42,283 bases of DNA from Chitinophaga pinensis (GCA_945865295.1 CAMBDE010000011.1:1-42283); one strand, 5' to 3'; positions 26,746-36,188 are shown, numbered from the stretch's first letter. Notes: generated by a model from the letters alone, not told the origin. A program made the numbers and translations.

Positions 26746-29700
26746 ATGCAAAAAATAAGAATTTTAACTTCGACTAGTTTGTTTGATGGCCATGATGCCT
26801 CTATCAATATCATGCGTCGCGTGTTGCAAGAACAAGGTGCAGAAGTCATCCACATGGGACATAATCGATCTGCACAAGAAATTGTTGAAGCAGCGATCGA
26901 AGAAGATGTGCAATTGATTGCCATTACATCTTATCAAGGAGGTCATATTGAATTTTTTTCCTACCTCAGAAAATTATTAGACGATGCAGGCTATCAACAT
27001 ATTAAAATTGTCGGTGGGGGTGGTGGAACCATTTTACCTTCTGAAGCTGCTATCATTCATGCAAAAGGAATCTCAAAAATATATTTACCTAAGGATGGTC
27101 TTGCCATGGGGATCGAAGGGATGATTAAAGAAGTGATTGCATTTGCTAATTTTCCATTAAAATCCAATCAAACAACTAAGTATCCGAAACTACCTTTTGA
27201 TAAAAAAACTGATCCAAGAAAATTGGCAAGGGATATTACACTTTTGCAAAATGGTACTTTAAAAATTAAGAAAGACAAAAAAGTAGTTCAAAAAAATATT
27301 CCTGTCATTGGATTAACTGGAACAGGTGGTGCAGGAAAGTCTACCGTATGTGATCGCTTGGTACATTATTTTATACAAACCAATCCTGATTTAAGTATCG
27401 CTGTGGTGTCAGTAGATCCTACTAAGAAAAAAACAGGTGGCGCTTTATTAGGAGACAGAATTAGAATGAATGCCATACATCATCCCAATGTATTTATGCG
27501 ATCACTCGCAACAAGATCGGATCATCAATCCATCTCTGGATCCTTAGACCAAGTGATTTATTTATGCAAAGCAGCTGGCTATGATGCCATCATTATTGAA
27601 ACTGCAGGTGTTGGTCAAAATGATGCATCCATTGTAGATTATGTGACGCTACCTATGTATATTATGACACCAGAATTTGGTGCAGCTAGTCAGTTGGAAA
27701 AAATTAATATGATTGACTTTGCGCAAATTATTGGCATCAATAAATTTGATAGAGCAGGTGGATTGGATGCAATAAGAGATGTTAAAAAGCAATACGCTAG
27801 GTCACGTCATTTATTTAATGCAGATCCTGCCACATTGCCTGTTTATGGAACCATTGCTTCAAAGTTCAATGACCCGGGCATGCAGCATCTATTCAATCAT
27901 ATGATTGAGTTAGTGAATCAGCAACATCAACTAAAATGGAAGACCATTGCAAAGCCATTGGCATACAATGCGAGTCTGGTGGCCACACCAACTATTCCAC
28001 TTAATCGTTTTAATTATTTAAATGAAATTGTTGAAACCATACAAAGAAATAAAGTTTGGATAGCGGAACAAAAGCAGCTGGCTTCTCAATGGTATAGTTA
28101 TGAGCAAGTGATGCAAAATCCAAAACTAAAAAAATTAACGCTTTTAAAAGAAGAAGCCGATAAAGTTGCTGGCGCAATCGATCCAGAAGTGAAAAAATCT
28201 ATTCAGACTTGGGAAGCAACAAAAAATACCTACCAACAAGATGCATTGGTCTATGAAATAAGAGGTAAAAAGATTCATCAACCTTTAAGATTTAAAACGG
28301 AATCAGGCTTGTCACTTCAGAAAGTGTATCTACCTAATTTTAAAGACTGGGGAGATATTGCAGAGTGGCAATTAAAAGAAAATGTACCAGGGCATTATCC
28401 CTACACGGCTGGTGTGTTTGATTTAAAACGAACAGGCGAGGATCCAACAAGGATGTTTGCTGGTGAGGGCGGTCCAGAAAAAACCAATCAACGCTTTCAT
28501 TTTTTAGCAAGCGGACAACCTGCAACAAGATTGTCTACTGCATTTGATAGTGTGACTTTATATGGGCAAGATCCTTCTAATAGAATGGATGTATTTGGAA
28601 AAATTGGCAATGCGGGTGTGAATATTGCATCGGTGGATGACATTAAGAAATTATATTCAGGGATTAATTTAAATGACCCAACCAGTTCTGTGAGTATGAC
28701 CATCAATGGTCCTGCAGCAATTATTTTAGCGATGTTTTTTAACGCATCGATTGATCAAGCCTGTGAACATTACATTACGGAAAAAAAAATGTGGCCAGCT
28801 GTCAATAAAAAATTGAATCAAATTTTTAAAACAAAACCTAGGCCAGTATACCATGATTTTGAAAGTTTGAAAAAACAATCCATCCAACACAATGGTTTAG
28901 GCTTAAAATTATTAGGTGTAAGCGGTGATCAAGTGCTTGATCCAAAAGTGTACGATACGATTAAAAAACAAGTCTTACAAAATGTACGTGGAACACTGCA
29001 GGCGGACATCTTAAAAGAAGATCAAGCACAAAACACTTGTATTTTCTCCATTGATTTTGCATTGAAGTTAATGGGCGATGTGCAAGCTTATTTTGTAGAC
29101 CAAAAAGTGAAAAACTTTTATAGTATCTCTATCTCAGGATACCATATTGCAGAAGCTGGGGCCAATCCAATTACACAGTTGGCATTTACACTGGCTAATG
29201 GGTTTACTTATATTGAGTATTTCTTAAATAGAGGTTTAGCGATAGATGATTTTATTCCTAATTTCAGTTTCTTTTTTAGCAATGGCATGGATCCAGAATA
29301 TGCCGTGATTGGAAGAGTGGCAAGAAGAATCTGGGCGCAATCCATGAAGCTTAAATACAAGGCGAATCCAAGGTCTCAAAAATTAAAATACCATATCCAA
29401 ACAAGTGGTAGAAGTTTACACGCGCAGGAGATTGATTTCAATGATATCAGAACCACATTGCAGGCATTGTACGCAATTTATGATCAGTGCAACAGCTTAC
29501 ACACTAATGCCTATGACGAAGCCATTACCACTCCAACCAAAGAGAGTGTAAGAAGGGCACTTGCGATTCAGTTAATCATTAACAAGGAATTAGGCACTGC
29601 GAAAGTGGAAAATGCGCAACAAGGTAGCTTCTTGATGAACGAATTAACAGACTTGGTAGAAGAAGCAGTGTTAGAGGAGTTGGAACGCATCAATGCAAGA

Positions 29701-30087
29701 GGCGGGGTATTAGGCGCCATGGAAAGAATGTATCAACGTTCAAAGATTCAAGAAGAGAGTATGTTGTATGAAACCAGAAAGCATCATGGGGACATCCCAA
29801 TCATTGGTGTGAATACTTTTATTGATGAAGCAGATCAAAATAGCAATGATCGTCGCCCCGTATTTAGATCCTCAGCTGCCGAAAAGAAATTACAAATTGC
29901 CAATCTAGCACAATTTAAAAATAGAAATAAAGACCAAGCCGCTGATTATTTAAACTTACTGCATCAAGCTGCTGTTCAAAATGAAAATGTTTTTGAGCTC
30001 TTGATGGAAGCCGTTAAGTATTGTAGTTTAGGGGATATTACGAACCTGCTTTACCATACTGGGGGTAAATACAGTAGGAATTTGTAA
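26746..30087 (+). CDS. icmF: Fused isobutyryl-CoA mutase (IcmF), B12-dependent
   Basis: The 1,113-residue protein joins three parts in IcmF order. A B12-binding domain lies at about 1-135 (SLFDGHDASINIMRR, with the cobalt-ligand His). A MeaB-like GTPase chaperone domain at about 175-380 has Walker A GTGGAGKST near 191. The mutase barrel and dimer region run from about 550 to the end. The barrel reads TAGVFDLKRTGEDPTRMFAG where methylmalonyl-CoA mutase has a Tyr/Arg substrate pocket, and SISGYHIAEAGANPITQ follows later. IcmF interconverts isobutyryl-CoA and n-butyryl-CoA, and some homologues act on isovaleryl/pivalyl-CoA; exact specificity is inferred. It lies between pyrG and yidC and uses its own promoter. 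Confidence 0.94.
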   Translation: MQKIRILTSTSLFDGHDASINIMRRVLQEQGAEVIHMGHNRSAQEIVEAAIEEDVQLIAITSYQGGHIEFFSYLRKLLDDAGYQHIKIVGGGGGTILPSEAAIIHAKGISKIYLPKDGLAMGIEGMIKEVIAFANFPLKSNQTTKYPKLPFDKKTDPRKLARDITLLQNGTLKIKKDKKVVQKNIPVIGLTGTGGAGKSTVCDRLVHYFIQTNPDLSIAVVSVDPTKKKTGGALLGDRIRMNAIHHPNVFMRSLATRSDHQSISGSLDQVIYLCKAAGYDAIIIETAGVGQNDASIVDYVTLPMYIMTPEFGAASQLEKINMIDFAQIIGINKFDRAGGLDAIRDVKKQYARSRHLFNADPATLPVYGTIASKFNDPGMQHLFNHMIELVNQQHQLKWKTIAKPLAYNASLVATPTIPLNRFNYLNEIVETIQRNKVWIAEQKQLASQWYSYEQVMQNPKLKKLTLLKEEADKVAGAIDPEVKKSIQTWEATKNTYQQDALVYEIRGKKIHQPLRFKTESGLSLQKVYLPNFKDWGDIAEWQLKENVPGHYPYTAGVFDLKRTGEDPTRMFAGEGGPEKTNQRFHFLASGQPATRLSTAFDSVTLYGQDPSNRMDVFGKIGNAGVNIASVDDIKKLYSGINLNDPTSSVSMTINGPAAIILAMFFNASIDQACEHYITEKKMWPAVNKKLNQIFKTKPRPVYHDFESLKKQSIQHNGLGLKLLGVSGDQVLDPKVYDTIKKQVLQNVRGTLQADILKEDQAQNTCIFSIDFALKLMGDVQAYFVDQKVKNFYSISISGYHIAEAGANPITQLAFTLANGFTYIEYFLNRGLAIDDFIPNFSFFFSNGMDPEYAVIGRVARRIWAQSMKLKYKANPRSQKLKYHIQTSGRSLHAQEIDFNDIRTTLQALYAIYDQCNSLHTNAYDEAITTPTKESVRRALAIQLIINKELGTAKVENAQQGSFLMNELTDLVEEAVLEELERINARGGVLGAMERMYQRSKIQEESMLYETRKHHGDIPIIGVNTFIDEADQNSNDRRPVFRSSAAEKKLQIANLAQFKNRNKDQAADYLNLLHQAAVQNENVFELLMEAVKYCSLGDITNLLYHTGGKYSRNL

Positions 30088-30157
30088 TAAAGCCTTAAAA
30101 TAGCGTGAAAATGGCTCTAAATAGAGCCTACCTAGTGCTAAATACATCTTAAAAACA

Positions 30158-30165
30158 TACCTTTG
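30158..30165 (+). promoter_or_regulatory. -7 box for yidC
   Basis: TACCTTTG matches TAnnTTTG and lies 28 bp before the yidC ATG. A short hairpin (30113-30128, GGCTCT/AGAGCC) upstream has no T-run and is not a convincing terminator. Confidence 0.5.
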
Positions 30166-30193
30166 CCGCATCTATTTAGATTAATTTAAAAGC

Positions 30194-32014
30194 ATGAAAA
30201 CGGACAAAAATACGGTCATTGGGTTTGTATTATTAGCAGGTTTATTCTTTGTTTACTTTTGGTATACCAGTAAGCAGCAAAACGAAATTGCAGCCTACAA
30301 GCAAAAATTCGATGATTCGGTGGCCATTGTGAAAGCCAATGCCCAAAAGGCAGCAGCATTGAATACGGTTCAAATAATTGATTCAACTAAAAAAGATATA
30401 ACTGGTATCGCAGTTGTTGCAGATACATTGAAAGAGCAGATTGCCATTTTAGAGAATGATTTAATAAAAGTAGCATTCACCAATAAAGGAGGTCAAGTAG
30501 CAAGTGTTACTTTGAAGAAATACAAAAATTCAAAAAAGGAATTGGTACAATTGGGAGATAGTAGCTCATTGTCTTATGCTGTTAATGCTGGCAACAATCA
30601 AACTGTACAAATTAACCAAGTTATATTTCCTGTATCCAATGTATCTACCGATCAGAATGGGGCTCAAAAAATAGAATATGCTTGGACCGCTCCAAATGGT
30701 AAAACAATTAAGCACCAATTTACTTTAGCAAAAGGAAAATACAATGTGGATTGGAATATCATGTTGGTTGGAGCAGATCAATTGTTGACTAACAATCAAT
30801 TAAATGTTTTGTGGGATGTGCATTCTTATGGACAAGAAAAGACAACGACTTATGAGCGTCAAATGTCCAATATTTGTTTTGCAGAAGGGAACGAGTTTGA
30901 TTATATTTCTAGCAACACCAATAAAGTTTTTGAAAAGCCTGTTCAATGGGTTGGACTAGTACAACAATTTTTTACAACGACAGTGCTTTATAAGGATGGA
31001 TTTAATTCAGGTAAAATTGACTGGCAGCGTAAGACAGATAGTAGCAATGGACTAGCTACTTTGCAAGCTCAGTTCCAAACAAAATTGACTGGTGTAAATG
31101 CGACGATGCCACTCTCGCTTTATTATGGACCGAATGATTTTGAAATCTTAAAATCGCAAGCGCCAGAGATGGAGCAAATTGTGAATTTGGGAAGAGACTT
31201 ATATTCATTTGTTCGCCCTATCAACAAATACATCATTATGCCAGTGTTTGATTTCTTTGCTGGCTTTGTTCAAAATTATGGATGGGTTGTATTTTTATTA
31301 ACCATCTTTATACGTTTGGTGACTTCACCTTTGACTTACTCTAGTTTCTTGAGTACAGCTAAGATGAAAGTATTGAAGCCTGAACTAGATGAGATTAAGA
31401 AAAAGACAGGGGACGATCAACAAGCTTTTGCAATGGAGCAAATGAAATTGTTTAGAGAAGCAGGTGTGAATCCTTTGGGTGGTTGTATTCCAGCATTATT
31501 ACAAATCCCTATTTTCTTTGCACTTTATAGTTTCTTTAATTCCAATATCGCTTTAAGGGGACAGTCCTTCTTATGGAGTCAAGATTTATCTAGTTATGAT
31601 TCTATCTACACCCTTCCATTTAGTATTCCATTAGGTTTTGGAAGCCATATCAGTTTGTTTACATTAACAGCAGTATTGACCACGTTTATCTCGTCTATCT
31701 ACAATATGTCGATGACACCAACGCAAGACAATCCTGCATTAAAGTACATGCCTTATATTTTTCCATTCATGCTATTGTTTATCTTCAATAGTTTACCTTC
31801 TGCATTAACATGGTATTATACCGTATCCAATATTGTGACTTTATTATTGCAATTGTTAATTCAAAAAGTCATCATCGATCATGATAAAATTTTAGCTACG
31901 ATAGAGGTAAAAAGAAAGACGCCAAAGAAAAAAAGTAATTGGCAAGAGAAATATGAACAAATGATGGAGTCGCAAAAAAAAGTACAAGCCTTAAAAGATA
32001 AAACTAAAAAATAA
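30194..32014 (+). CDS. yidC: Membrane protein insertase YidC
   Basis: YidC inserts and folds inner-membrane proteins with or without SecYEG. The 606-residue protein has the Gram-negative layout: an N-terminal membrane anchor (about 8-24), a large periplasmic beta domain (about 60-340), then five conserved hydrophobic segments in the insertase core. The core includes IFIRLVTSPLTYSSF with the hydrophilic-groove Arg, NPLGGCIPALLQIPIFFALY and the last helix WYYTVSNIVTLLLQ. A highly basic C-terminal tail (KRKTPKKKSN... and lysine-rich to the end) probably contacts the ribosome. A terminator-like hairpin (32023-32053) follows. Confidence 0.97.
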   Translation: MKTDKNTVIGFVLLAGLFFVYFWYTSKQQNEIAAYKQKFDDSVAIVKANAQKAAALNTVQIIDSTKKDITGIAVVADTLKEQIAILENDLIKVAFTNKGGQVASVTLKKYKNSKKELVQLGDSSSLSYAVNAGNNQTVQINQVIFPVSNVSTDQNGAQKIEYAWTAPNGKTIKHQFTLAKGKYNVDWNIMLVGADQLLTNNQLNVLWDVHSYGQEKTTTYERQMSNICFAEGNEFDYISSNTNKVFEKPVQWVGLVQQFFTTTVLYKDGFNSGKIDWQRKTDSSNGLATLQAQFQTKLTGVNATMPLSLYYGPNDFEILKSQAPEMEQIVNLGRDLYSFVRPINKYIIMPVFDFFAGFVQNYGWVVFLLTIFIRLVTSPLTYSSFLSTAKMKVLKPELDEIKKKTGDDQQAFAMEQMKLFREAGVNPLGGCIPALLQIPIFFALYSFFNSNIALRGQSFLWSQDLSSYDSIYTLPFSIPLGFGSHISLFTLTAVLTTFISSIYNMSMTPTQDNPALKYMPYIFPFMLLFIFNSLPSALTWYYTVSNIVTLLLQLLIQKVIIDHDKILATIEVKRKTPKKKSNWQEKYEQMMESQKKVQALKDKTKK

Positions 32015-32022
32015 AATCCCCT

Positions 32023-32053
32023 AAAGAGGCCTAATCCAAGCTGGGGTCTCTTT
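32023..32053 (+). terminator. Terminator after yidC
   Basis: AAAGAGGCC (32023-32031) pairs with GGTCTCTTT (32045-32053) through one G-T wobble, followed by a short T-run (TTTT). Confidence 0.65.
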
Positions 32054-32073
32054 TACATTAATGTTTACTTAAT

Positions 32074-32685
32074 ATGCTACGATTATCCCCCTTAATTGTG
32101 TGCTTTCTGAGTTGTGTCGTCTTTCAAGTACATGCGCAAACTAAAGTTGTAGGTGAATGCGCCGTCACCTATGACATTCATCAAATATCAATCATTGGAG
32201 ATACAAGTTTGATAGGTCAAAAACAAATTTTCATTAAGGGGAATAGTTGTAAAACAATTTTAAAGACGCCTCAGTTAACCCAGACCCTTATATTCAATAC
32301 GCAACAAGACACAGCCATCATTTTAAAAGAGATTGGCTTGAATAAATTCCTTCAGTATATTCTATATACTTCCATTAATCCTGTGAACTTGGTTGCAGCC
32401 AAAAAAAATGACTTTATAAGTTCCATTTTAAATTATCCATGCACATCCATCACATTGTCTTGGGCAAATGGAACCTCAATGGAAGTAACTTACACAACTG
32501 CTATTTTACCCACGGTGACAGTATACGAACAAGCATTTAAAGAAATACCTGGATTGGTATTGAATTATCAATTAACGACAAAGGAAGGGAATCGAATATT
32601 GTATAGCGCAACAAAAGTTGACTTGAGTCCAATTACATTGAATGTATTTGAAGTCAATAAAAATAACTACCAACAAATTAATTAG
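32074..32685 (+). CDS. Exported protein of unknown function
   Basis: The 203-residue protein begins with a clear signal peptide (SPLIVCFLSCVVFQVHAQ) and no lipobox at the cleavage site. The mature part looks beta-rich, with alternating hydrophobic residues. Its general form (a Gly-Glu-Cys-Ala-Val-Thr-Tyr opening, then repeated short strands) recalls GLPGLI/DUF4412-like periplasmic proteins of Bacteroidota, but I cannot assign it. Two mature cysteines occur, CAVTYD and NSCKTI, with a third in YPCTS. It lies 59 bp after yidC beyond a terminator, and its stop overlaps by 4 bp the stop of the next, opposite gene. Confidence 0.65.
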   Translation: MLRLSPLIVCFLSCVVFQVHAQTKVVGECAVTYDIHQISIIGDTSLIGQKQIFIKGNSCKTILKTPQLTQTLIFNTQQDTAIILKEIGLNKFLQYILYTSINPVNLVAAKKNDFISSILNYPCTSITLSWANGTSMEVTYTTAILPTVTVYEQAFKEIPGLVLNYQLTTKEGNRILYSATKVDLSPITLNVFEVNKNNYQQIN

Positions 32686-33023
32686 GGATGTTGTGGACTT
32701 GGTGTCTTAAACCTAGGTAAAATCACTTTGTGACGATAAGGGATCACATAAGTGATATTTCCTTTATTGTATTTAAGATAATTTGATTGTCCCAATCCAG
32801 AAGTCATAGTCGTTGAAACTGATAGTCCTTTATAAAGTAGGCTAGATTTTAAATCACGAAATGTACTTGTTTTATGACTTAAGCTACTCAGGTTTTTTAA
32901 ACTATATTTTTCGGTGACTTTTTTTGAATCGCTTGTACCGCTTACAATAGTTGATGCATTTACAGAAGAGGATACGACTGTAATAATTGCAAAAGAGGTT
33001 AATATGGTTCTTAGGATACGCAT
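32682..33023 (-). CDS. Small exported protein of unknown function
   Basis: This 113-residue protein has an N-terminal signal peptide (RTILTSFAIITVVSSSVNA) and a Ser/Thr/Lys-rich mature part ending in a basic, proline-containing tail (KTPSPQHP). I do not recognise a family. A weak -7-like box on the minus strand (TATCTTCG, 33032-33039) lies 8 bp upstream of the start. The gene overlaps the preceding plus-strand gene tail to tail by 4 bp. The coding frame is plausible because of the signal peptide, but the evidence is modest. Confidence 0.5.
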   Translation of the reverse strand: MRILRTILTSFAIITVVSSSVNASTIVSGTSDSKKVTEKYSLKNLSSLSHKTSTFRDLKSSLLYKGLSVSTTMTSGLGQSNYLKYNKGNITYVIPYRHKVILPRFKTPSPQHP

Positions 33024-33216
33024 GGTTATTACGAAGATAAAACATTATGAGATTACGGCATAAAAATTTTTTTAACGATATATTGCTTCGACTGTGAACA
33101 ATAAATTGGTTCAAATTAAGTCCGAACACGTACATTTAATAAATCAATGAAATGCCAAGAATTAAGCCTATTTAATTGATTTTCAATGTTTTATTAAACA
33201 TATGTAAATAAATGCC

Positions 33217-34632
33217 ATGTTCAATCATCAATTTGAAGACGAAAATGGAGATATTCAGGACCTTCTTTTGCGTTACCAGAACCTAAAAACTGGCAAAGCA
33301 CCTTCTTATATAGAAGAGGATGATTTTGAGAAGATCATTGCCCACTTAGATGAAAAAGATGCGATTGTTGAAGCGATTGAAGCTGCAGATATCGCATTGT
33401 CTCAATTTCCATCTTCCGCCTTGCTGATGATTAAAAAAGCAGATTTATTGTTGGCTACCAGAAAATATACCGAAGCATTGGCATTGTTGAATACAGCCGC
33501 TTTGTATGATCATCAAGACATGAATTTGTTCATTCTTAAAACGGATGCTTATTTGGCATTAGATCAACCCGAAGAAGCGATTGTTTTATTGAAAGAGGCA
33601 TTGCATTTATTTGAAGGTGCTGAAAGAACAGAATTACTTTTTGAATTAGCAGATGTCTATGATGACCACGAAGCCTTTGATAAAGTGTTTGATTGTTTGC
33701 AATTGATTTTAGAAGAAGAGCCAACCAATGAGGAAGCCTTGTACAAAATTTGTTTTTGGACAGATTTCACAGGACGTAATGAAGAAAGTATTGTACTGCA
33801 TCAAAAGATGATTGACGAACAGCCCTACAATGCGCTTGCATGGTTCAATCTTGCTGCAGCTTACCAAGGTATAAAACTATACGAGAAAGCAATAGATGCT
33901 TATCAATTTGCAATCGTGATTGACGAGAAGTTTGATTATGCGTATCGCAATATGGGAGATGCATATCTAAGAACTAGAAAATATAAAGAAGCCATTGAGG
34001 CATTGGAGAAAGTACTAGAACTATCAAGGCCTGAGGATGTCATTTATGAAGCCATTGGGCATTGTTACCATCGATTAAAAAACTTTGCGCAAGCGAGGTT
34101 TCATTATAAAAAAGCGGTCCACTTAAATCCAGAAGATAGTAGGCTTTATCAAAAAATTGCTTCTACTTATATGTTAGAATCAAAATGGCAAATGGCGATC
34201 AAACAAATCGAACATGCCATTAGAATTAATAAACATATCAATGAGTATTATATCATGATGGGGGAGTGTTATATGTACTTAGACCAATACAAAGAAGCAG
34301 CAACCTATTTTGGCATCGTAGTTAAACATAAGCCAAAGCAAATTGCAGGATGGGAAAGTTTTATCAAATGTTTAATTGCCAATCATCAATATGATGCTGC
34401 ACTAGAGCAAACAGAACTGGCCTATATGTCCACACAGGGTAAAGTTATTTTTGTATACTACCGAAGTGCGATCTTATTTATGATGAAAAAGCGAAAGGAA
34501 GGATTGCTGCAATTAGAGATGGCTTTGTCTAAATCTGGTAAATGGTTGAATAAGCTCATTAAATTTTATCCTGAACTGATTCAAGATCCTAAAGTGGTGG
34601 AATTAATCAGTCAATACAAGAAGCTTAGATAA
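33217..34632 (+). CDS. Tetratricopeptide-repeat protein
   Basis: The 471-residue protein consists almost entirely of helical TPR-like repeats, recognisable from about residue 45 to 440. Examples are ALAWFNLAAAYQGIKLYEKA, YAYRNMGDAYLRTRKYKEA, VIYEAIGHCYHRLKNFAQA and YYIMMGECYMYLDQYKEA. It has no signal peptide or membrane segment, so it is probably a cytosolic scaffold for protein-protein contacts; the partner is unknown. A run of acidic residues marks the N terminus. It is followed after 37 bp by the ComA-like gene, which has its own -7 box, so joint transcription is possible but not required. Confidence 0.88.
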   Translation: MFNHQFEDENGDIQDLLLRYQNLKTGKAPSYIEEDDFEKIIAHLDEKDAIVEAIEAADIALSQFPSSALLMIKKADLLLATRKYTEALALLNTAALYDHQDMNLFILKTDAYLALDQPEEAIVLLKEALHLFEGAERTELLFELADVYDDHEAFDKVFDCLQLILEEEPTNEEALYKICFWTDFTGRNEESIVLHQKMIDEQPYNALAWFNLAAAYQGIKLYEKAIDAYQFAIVIDEKFDYAYRNMGDAYLRTRKYKEAIEALEKVLELSRPEDVIYEAIGHCYHRLKNFAQARFHYKKAVHLNPEDSRLYQKIASTYMLESKWQMAIKQIEHAIRINKHINEYYIMMGECYMYLDQYKEAATYFGIVVKHKPKQIAGWESFIKCLIANHQYDAALEQTELAYMSTQGKVIFVYYRSAILFMMKKRKEGLLQLEMALSKSGKWLNKLIKFYPELIQDPKVVELISQYKKLR

Positions 34633-34648
34633 ACTGAGTATTTTAAAT

Positions 34649-34656
34649 TATCTTTG
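34649..34656 (+). promoter_or_regulatory. -7 box for the ComA-like gene and aroE
   Basis: TATCTTTG matches TAnnTTTG, 13 bp before the ATG at 34670. It sits just after the TPR gene stop codon. Confidence 0.5.
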
Positions 34657-34669
34657 CAAAAATAGCAAT

Positions 34670-35434
34670 ATGATCAATTTTAGTTTAACACAAATACCAG
34701 AAAGAACAAAACAGCCTAGACAAAACGGATTAACAATGGTCATGGATAAAGGCCTTAGTTTTAGAGATGCAGAGAATTTTATCAGTGTTGCCGCGCCTCA
34801 TACAGATATTGTTAAATTAGGTTTTGGTACTTCTTTTGTGACACCGAATTTGAGAGCAAAAATTGAGTTATACCAACAGCATCATATTCCAGTTTATTTT
34901 GGAGGTACTTTGTTCGAAGCTTTTGTTATTAGAAATCAGTTCGATGATTACATAGCAATGTGCAAAGACTATAAGATTGATGTGATTGAAGTAAGTGATG
35001 GTTCAATTGAAATTCCACATACAGAGAAATGTGGTTACATTGAAAAAATAGCAAAATTTGCAAAAGTATTTAGTGAAGTTGGAAGTAAAGATGCCGCACA
35101 TATTATCCCTCCTTACAAGTGGATTGAATTAATGAGTGCGGAATTAAGTGCTGGCGCTTCTTATGTCATTGCAGAAGCTAGAGAAGCTGGAAACGTTGGT
35201 ATCTATAGGGGTTCAGGAGAGGTGAGGGAAGGGCTTGTGCAAGAGATCCTAACTAAAATACCTGCTGAAAAAATTCTTTGGGAAGCACCACAAAAAGCGC
35301 AGCAATTATATTTCCTTGAATTAATTGGTTGCAATGTGAACCTAGGTAATATTGCACCATCAGAAGTGATTCCATTAGAAGCAATGCGTATTGGACTTCG
35401 TGGAGATACTTTTGATTTATATTTAAATAAATAA
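34670..35434 (+). CDS. ComA-like phosphosulfolactate synthase family protein
   Basis: The 254-residue TIM-barrel protein resembles ComA, which adds sulfite to phosphoenolpyruvate to make phosphosulfolactate, first known from coenzyme M synthesis in methanogens. Blocks visible are TDIVKLGFGTSFVTPNL, VYFGGTLFEAFVIRNQ, IDVIEVSDGSIEIP, SYVIAEAREAGNVGIYRGSG and GCNVNLGNIAPSEVI. The function in Bacteroidota is not settled. A role in making sulfolactate or cysteate for sulfonolipids is one possibility. It is coupled to aroE, whose start lies 2 bp beyond the stop. ComB/C-like genes are not in the window. Confidence 0.82.
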   Translation: MINFSLTQIPERTKQPRQNGLTMVMDKGLSFRDAENFISVAAPHTDIVKLGFGTSFVTPNLRAKIELYQQHHIPVYFGGTLFEAFVIRNQFDDYIAMCKDYKIDVIEVSDGSIEIPHTEKCGYIEKIAKFAKVFSEVGSKDAAHIIPPYKWIELMSAELSAGASYVIAEAREAGNVGIYRGSGEVREGLVQEILTKIPAEKILWEAPQKAQQLYFLELIGCNVNLGNIAPSEVIPLEAMRIGLRGDTFDLYLNK

Positions 35435-35436
35435 AT

Positions 35437-36186
35437 GTGCGCCAGTTTGGATTAATCGGATTTCCATTATCACATTCTTTTTCAAAAGGATATTTCGCCA
35501 ATCATTTTTTGACCGAAAAGATATTGGATGCACAGTATGAAAACTTTCCAATTGAATCCATCGATTTATTTACAAGTTTATGGGAGAACAATCCATCTTT
35601 ACAAGGATTGAATGTCACCATCCCGTATAAAAAATTAGTGATTCCTTTTTTACAACATCCTTCTTCGGTGGTACAATCTATTCAAGCTTGTAATTGTATC
35701 AAACTGCACGAAGGTGCTTTATACGGCTACAATACAGATGTGATTGGCTTTGAACAATCTTTATTGCCCTACTTACAGCCCCATCATCAAAAAGCACTCA
35801 TATTTGGAACGGGCGGTGCAGCTGCTGCAGTAGAATGGGTGCTTAAAAAATTAGGTATCGAATATCAATTGGTTTCTAGAACTGCAACAGAAGGCGCTAT
35901 GACTTATGCTACTATAAGTCCTGCAATCATTGCAACACATACATTGCTCATTCAAACAAGTCCTGTTGGCATGTTTCCAAATGTAGATGAAGCACCTAAT
36001 TTACCTTATGAGGCAATCACCTCAAAGCATCATCTGTATGATTTGGTGTACAATCCTGCAATAACCAAATTTCTAGCAAAAGGTGCAGCACAAGGTGCGA
36101 CCACGCAGAATGGTTTAGAAATGTTACACCTGCAAGCCGATGCGAGTTGGGAGATTTGGAATAGTGAGACGCCAATCATTCAGTAA
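35437..36186 (+). CDS. aroE: Shikimate dehydrogenase
   Basis: AroE reduces 3-dehydroshikimate to shikimate with NADPH in aromatic amino acid synthesis. The 249-residue protein has the expected substrate site GFPLSHSFSK near the N terminus, the catalytic Lys in NVTIPYKK, NTDVIGF, the Rossmann loop FGTGGAAAAV and QNGLEMLHLQA at the C terminus. The start is GTG at 35437, which puts RQFGLIGFPL right after it. An ATG overlapping two bases earlier is out of frame and meets a stop after six codons. It is coupled with the ComA-like gene (2-bp gap) and converges with rdgB (2-bp gap). Confidence 0.94.
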   Translation: MRQFGLIGFPLSHSFSKGYFANHFLTEKILDAQYENFPIESIDLFTSLWENNPSLQGLNVTIPYKKLVIPFLQHPSSVVQSIQACNCIKLHEGALYGYNTDVIGFEQSLLPYLQPHHQKALIFGTGGAAAAVEWVLKKLGIEYQLVSRTATEGAMTYATISPAIIATHTLLIQTSPVGMFPNVDEAPNLPYEAITSKHHLYDLVYNPAITKFLAKGAAQGATTQNGLEMLHLQADASWEIWNSETPIIQ

Positions 36187-36188
36187 TG

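Noticed and set aside
30113..30128. Hairpin GGCTCT/AGAGCC after icmF as a terminator
   Set aside because: Only six base pairs and no T-run follows on the plus strand.
32902..33135. 77-residue minus-strand open frame overlapping the small exported protein
   Set aside because: No signal peptide, domain or sensible composition; the overlapping frame at 32682-33023 has a signal peptide.
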